A DNA stretch of 64,000 nucleotides. Source: Paenibacillus elgii NBRC 100335 (GTDB lineage: Bacteria > Bacillota > Bacilli > Paenibacillales > NBRC-103111). How positions within the stretch are numbered: the first letter of the stretch is position 1; each line of letters starts with the position of its first letter. Below, one piece after another: positions 61,507 to 64,000 of the stretch. A program made the position numbers and the translations under genes. Below the pieces are notes generated by a model. It worked only from the letters and a program-made list of their open reading frames with translations. It was not told where the DNA came from and searched no databases. The stretch covers positions 1 to 64,000 of the forward strand of contig NZ_BIMB01000022.1 of assembly GCF_004000865.1 (NCBI RefSeq). The letters are read 5' to 3'.

Positions 61507-62337
61507 ATGGTTAAACAGCCGAAACCGTGGGTCAAGTACGTCATTTACGCGCTGCTGTTCCTGTACGCTGCGGTAACGATGGTACCGTTCCTGTGGGCAC
61601 TCTCCTCCTCGTTCAAGACGCTGGAAGAGATTGTCGCCGGAGGCATCAACTTTATTCCTAAGAACTTTACGCTGCAAAACTACTACGATATTTTCGTCCG
61701 CGAGCCGTTGTTCCTCCGTTGGATGTCCAACAGCGCCTTTATCGCGGTCGTGGCAACGATCTGCAACATTTTGTTCAACTCGATGGCCGGGTATGCGCTT
61801 GCGCGCATCGATTTTATCGGCAACAAAGTGATGTTCCTCATCATTCTGGGCGTGCAGATGATTCCGGGCCAGCTCACGATCGTGCCCGCGTACTTGATCA
61901 TGAAAGAGCTCGGATGGCTGAATTCGTACGCCGCGCTGACGGTGCCGATGATGGCGAACGCGACGTTCACGTTCATGATGCGCCAGTTCTTCATCAACTT
62001 CCCGAAGGAGCTGGAGGAAGCGTCGCAGCTCGACGGGCTGACCCGCTTCGGCATCTTCTTCCGCATCGCGCTGCCGCTGGCCGTTCCGGCACTCGCCGCG
62101 CAGATGATCTTCGTGTTCATGGGCGCCTGGAACGAGTTCCTAAAGCCGCTCATGTTCGTTTCCGACAAGTCGATGTTTACGCTGACGCTCGGCCTGAACA
62201 CCTTCAAAGGCCAGTACATCAGCTACTGGAACTACATCATGGCCGCGTCGATGGTGTTCACGCTGCCGGCGCTGCTCATTTACGCCTTTTTCAACCGCTT
62301 CTTCATCAAAGGCATTACGTTTACGGGCGGCAAGTAA
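61507..62337 (+). CDS. Carbohydrate ABC transporter permease, MalG type
   Basis: A 276-residue permease with six helices and EAA loop ELEEASQLDGLTRFGIFFRIALPLAVP. Starts 13 bases after its partner with GAGGCCGA upstream. Completes the LacI-controlled glucan importer. Confidence 0.94.
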   Translation: MVKQPKPWVKYVIYALLFLYAAVTMVPFLWALSSSFKTLEEIVAGGINFIPKNFTLQNYYDIFVREPLFLRWMSNSAFIAVVATICNILFNSMAGYALARIDFIGNKVMFLIILGVQMIPGQLTIVPAYLIMKELGWLNSYAALTVPMMANATFTFMMRQFFINFPKELEEASQLDGLTRFGIFFRIALPLAVPALAAQMIFVFMGAWNEFLKPLMFVSDKSMFTLTLGLNTFKGQYISYWNYIMAASMVFTLPALLIYAFFNRFFIKGITFTGGK

Positions 62338-62366
62338 GATCGCACAAAAACATAAGCCGACAATTG

Positions 62367-62417
62367 AGCGGTCTCCAACTGGGACGATTCGGTTCCTGGG
62401 GAGACCGCTGTTTTTTT
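62367..62417 (+). terminator. Terminator of the glucan operon
   Basis: AGCGGTCTCC (62367-62376) and GGAGACCGCT (62400-62409) pair, followed by seven T residues (62411-62417). It isolates the operon from the LplB-like genes. Confidence 0.85.
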
Positions 62418-62471
62418 GTTCCCGCCGACCTCTCCCCCAATCCTCTCATAACGCAAGAAAATAATTCCTGA

Positions 62472-62500
62472 TCATTGATTTATATAACATTTCATTGATT
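62472..62500 (+). repeat. Direct repeat upstream of the LplB-like gene
   Basis: TCATTGATT occurs at 62472-62480 and 62492-62500, exactly 20 bases apart (about two helical turns), in an AT-rich stretch upstream of the second importer. Suits an AraC-type or other dimeric activator; the binder is unknown. Confidence 0.4.
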
Positions 62501-62575
62501 AGGCAAGTAGCCGCACGCATCGTATCCCTTTTAAGATAAAGACAGATCGACAATATACAGGAAAGGGTGGTCCTT

Positions 62576-63538
62576 TTGAAACAAACCGCGACAGCGGTCC
62601 CTGAGGATCGTCCGGCGGTGAAGCCGGGGAAGACGAAGGTCGCGGCCTGGCTCCAGCAATGGGATTTGCAGCTTATGGTGCTGCCCGCGCTCGTCTTGAT
62701 TTTGATTTTCAGCTATTTCCCGATGTACGGCGTGATCATCGCATTTCAGGATTACTCGGTGTTTAAAGGATTCGCAGCCAGCCCGTGGGTAGGCTTCAAG
62801 CATTTCGTCGATTTCTTCCAAGCGCCCGAGCTCGGGGTCGTGATGCGAAACACCATCGTCATCAGCTTCCTGAAGCTGGCCATCGGCTTTCCGGCTCCAA
62901 TCATTCTCGCGATTCTGCTGAACGAAGTGAAAAATATGTTCTTCAAGCGCATCGTGCAGACGGTCAGCTACTTGCCGTATTTCCTGTCTTGGGTTATCGT
63001 CGCCAACTTCGTGATCTCCCTGCTTTCGACCGATAATGGAAGCGTAAACATTTTTCTCCAAAAGATCGGGGTCATCGACGAACCGATTCCTTATTTGTCG
63101 GTTACGGAATATTTCTGGACCATTCTCGTCACGACGAACGTATGGAAAGAGATTGGCTTTGCCTCTATCGTATACTTGGCTGCAATCGCTTCCATCGACC
63201 CTCATCTGTACGAATCCGCCGCCATCGACGGGGCGAGCCGTTTTCGCATGACTTATTTGATAACGTTTCCATGCATTTTGCCGGTCGTGATGATTTTCTC
63301 CATTCTGGCGATCGGCAACTTGCTGAACGCGGGCTTCGAGGACTTGCTGCTACTGGGCGTCAACCCGGCGCTGCGCGACGTATCGGAGGTTCTGGACACG
63401 TACGTGTACCGGATGGGGATTACGTTAAACCGCTATTCATTCGCGACAGCCGTAGGCTTGTTTAAGGCCATCGTCAGCGTCGGTCTGCTGACTCTTGCGA
63501 ACTATCTCGCGAGACGAACCGGCAACAGCTTGTGGTAA
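62576..63538 (+). CDS. Carbohydrate ABC transporter permease, LplB type
   Basis: A 320-residue six-helix permease of the LplB/YtcP/polygalacturonan type: FSYFPMYGVIIAFQDYSVFKGFAASPWVGFKHF in the first periplasmic loop, the EAA loop HLYESAAIDGASRFRMTYLITFPCILP and the RYSFATAVGLFKAIVSVGLL ending. The start is a TTG with AAAGG nine bases upstream; a GTG nine bases earlier is possible. Follows the direct repeats at 62472. Confidence 0.93.
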   Translation: MKQTATAVPEDRPAVKPGKTKVAAWLQQWDLQLMVLPALVLILIFSYFPMYGVIIAFQDYSVFKGFAASPWVGFKHFVDFFQAPELGVVMRNTIVISFLKLAIGFPAPIILAILLNEVKNMFFKRIVQTVSYLPYFLSWVIVANFVISLLSTDNGSVNIFLQKIGVIDEPIPYLSVTEYFWTILVTTNVWKEIGFASIVYLAAIASIDPHLYESAAIDGASRFRMTYLITFPCILPVVMIFSILAIGNLLNAGFEDLLLLGVNPALRDVSEVLDTYVYRMGITLNRYSFATAVGLFKAIVSVGLLTLANYLARRTGNSLW

Positions 63539-63551
63539 GGAGGGTGTATTG

Positions 63552-64000
63552 ATGAAGTTGGCATTGGAAGACCGCGTCTTTAGCATCGTTATCCATTTTG
63601 CGCTGCTCTTTCTGGCCTTCGTAACGTTTTATCCGTTCTGGAATTCCGCGGTCATCTCGTTCAACCTCGGTTCGGATACGAGTCTCGGCGGCATCACGTT
63701 CTGGCCCAGAGCTTTCACGCTGGAAAATTACCAAGTTGTGTTAAAGGACGTTAAAATATTGAAAGGCTTCGGCGTTTCCATCGCCCGTACGCTCGTCGGC
63801 ACCTTTCTGACGATCGCGGCGACGTCCATCTTCGCTTACGGCATGTCCCGCAAGGAGCTGATCGGCCGGGGCTATTACATGACCTTCTGCATTATCACGC
63901 TTTATTTTGGCGGCGGTTTGATTCCGACCTACCTGCTGATTCGCGGTCTCGGCCTGTTCGATTCGTTCTGGGTATTCGTCATTCCGTCGATCATCAGCGT
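63552..64000 (+). CDS. Carbohydrate ABC transporter permease, LplC type (partial)
   Basis: Starts ATG after AGGAGG (eight bases upstream) and runs off the window at codon 149. The visible part begins MKLALEDRVFSIVIHFALL and includes VTFYPFWNSAVISFN and the FGGGLIPTYLLIRGLGLF segment of LplC/YtcP permeases. Partner of the LplB-type gene 13 bases upstream. The EAA loop lies past the edge. Binding protein and any YesMN-type regulator would be further right. Confidence 0.9.
   Translation, partial: MKLALEDRVFSIVIHFALLFLAFVTFYPFWNSAVISFNLGSDTSLGGITFWPRAFTLENYQVVLKDVKILKGFGVSIARTLVGTFLTIAATSIFAYGMSRKELIGRGYYMTFCIITLYFGGGLIPTYLLIRGLGLFDSFWVFVIPSIIS

Overview
The window reads as a chromosomal segment of a GC-rich, endospore-forming Firmicute, most likely a Paenibacillus/Cohnella-type member of the Paenibacillaceae. 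Support: a GerA-type germination operon, an SspH-type spore protein gene, a sporulenol synthase, a KinA-like PAS kinase, strong AGGAGG-type ribosome binding sites with frequent TTG/GTG starts, two multi-component carbohydrate ABC systems (one LplB/LplC-like), and short intergenic repeats of a style I associate with Paenibacillus. No rRNA, tRNA, prophage, transposase or CRISPR array was found.

Left part (1-15.7 kb): a minus-strand housekeeping operon thiL-tsaE-tsaB-rimI-tsaD (thiamine diphosphate and tRNA t6A synthesis); a two-gene spore operon ending in sspH; then bacterial non-homologous end joining split over three separate plus-strand genes (ku at 5.2 kb, ligase at 8.0 kb, polymerase at 13.4 kb). 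Between them lie an ABC-F ATPase with an attenuator-type leader, a two-component system, and a divergent operon of a small anchored protein, ApbE and a ferric-reductase-like membrane protein. A cardiolipin synthase closes the section.

Middle (15.9-38.8 kb): a germinant receptor operon (A, C, small membrane protein, B), an M23 peptidase overlapping a bactofilin, a 210-bp imperfect palindrome ahead of a HAD hydrolase, sporulenol synthase followed by a second two-component system, a DUF418 membrane protein, a stalk-domain secreted protein, a 1041-residue 7TM hybrid kinase, a DUF4173 membrane protein, an SgrR-like regulator and several unassigned proteins.

Right part (39-64 kb): a triple-PAS sporulation-type kinase, a GNAT enzyme, an orphan M91-like metalloprotease with a toxin-style N-terminal motif, thymidine kinase, M29 aminopeptidase, a 30-codon gene with its own terminator, a phosphotransferase, an O-antigen-ligase/TPR protein, a small surface-glycan set (XAT acetyltransferase, GT61, methyltransferase), an ABC exporter behind a promoter-proximal terminator, a repeat-filled non-coding stretch, and a LacI-controlled alpha-glucan locus (debranching enzyme, binding protein, two permeases). 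A second LplB/LplC-type permease pair runs off the right edge.

The candidates most worth following are the leader-controlled ABC-F gene, the orphan M91-like putative toxin, the long palindrome at 22.3 kb, the terminator sitting directly behind the ABC-exporter promoter, and the repeat cluster at 55.4-55.8 kb.
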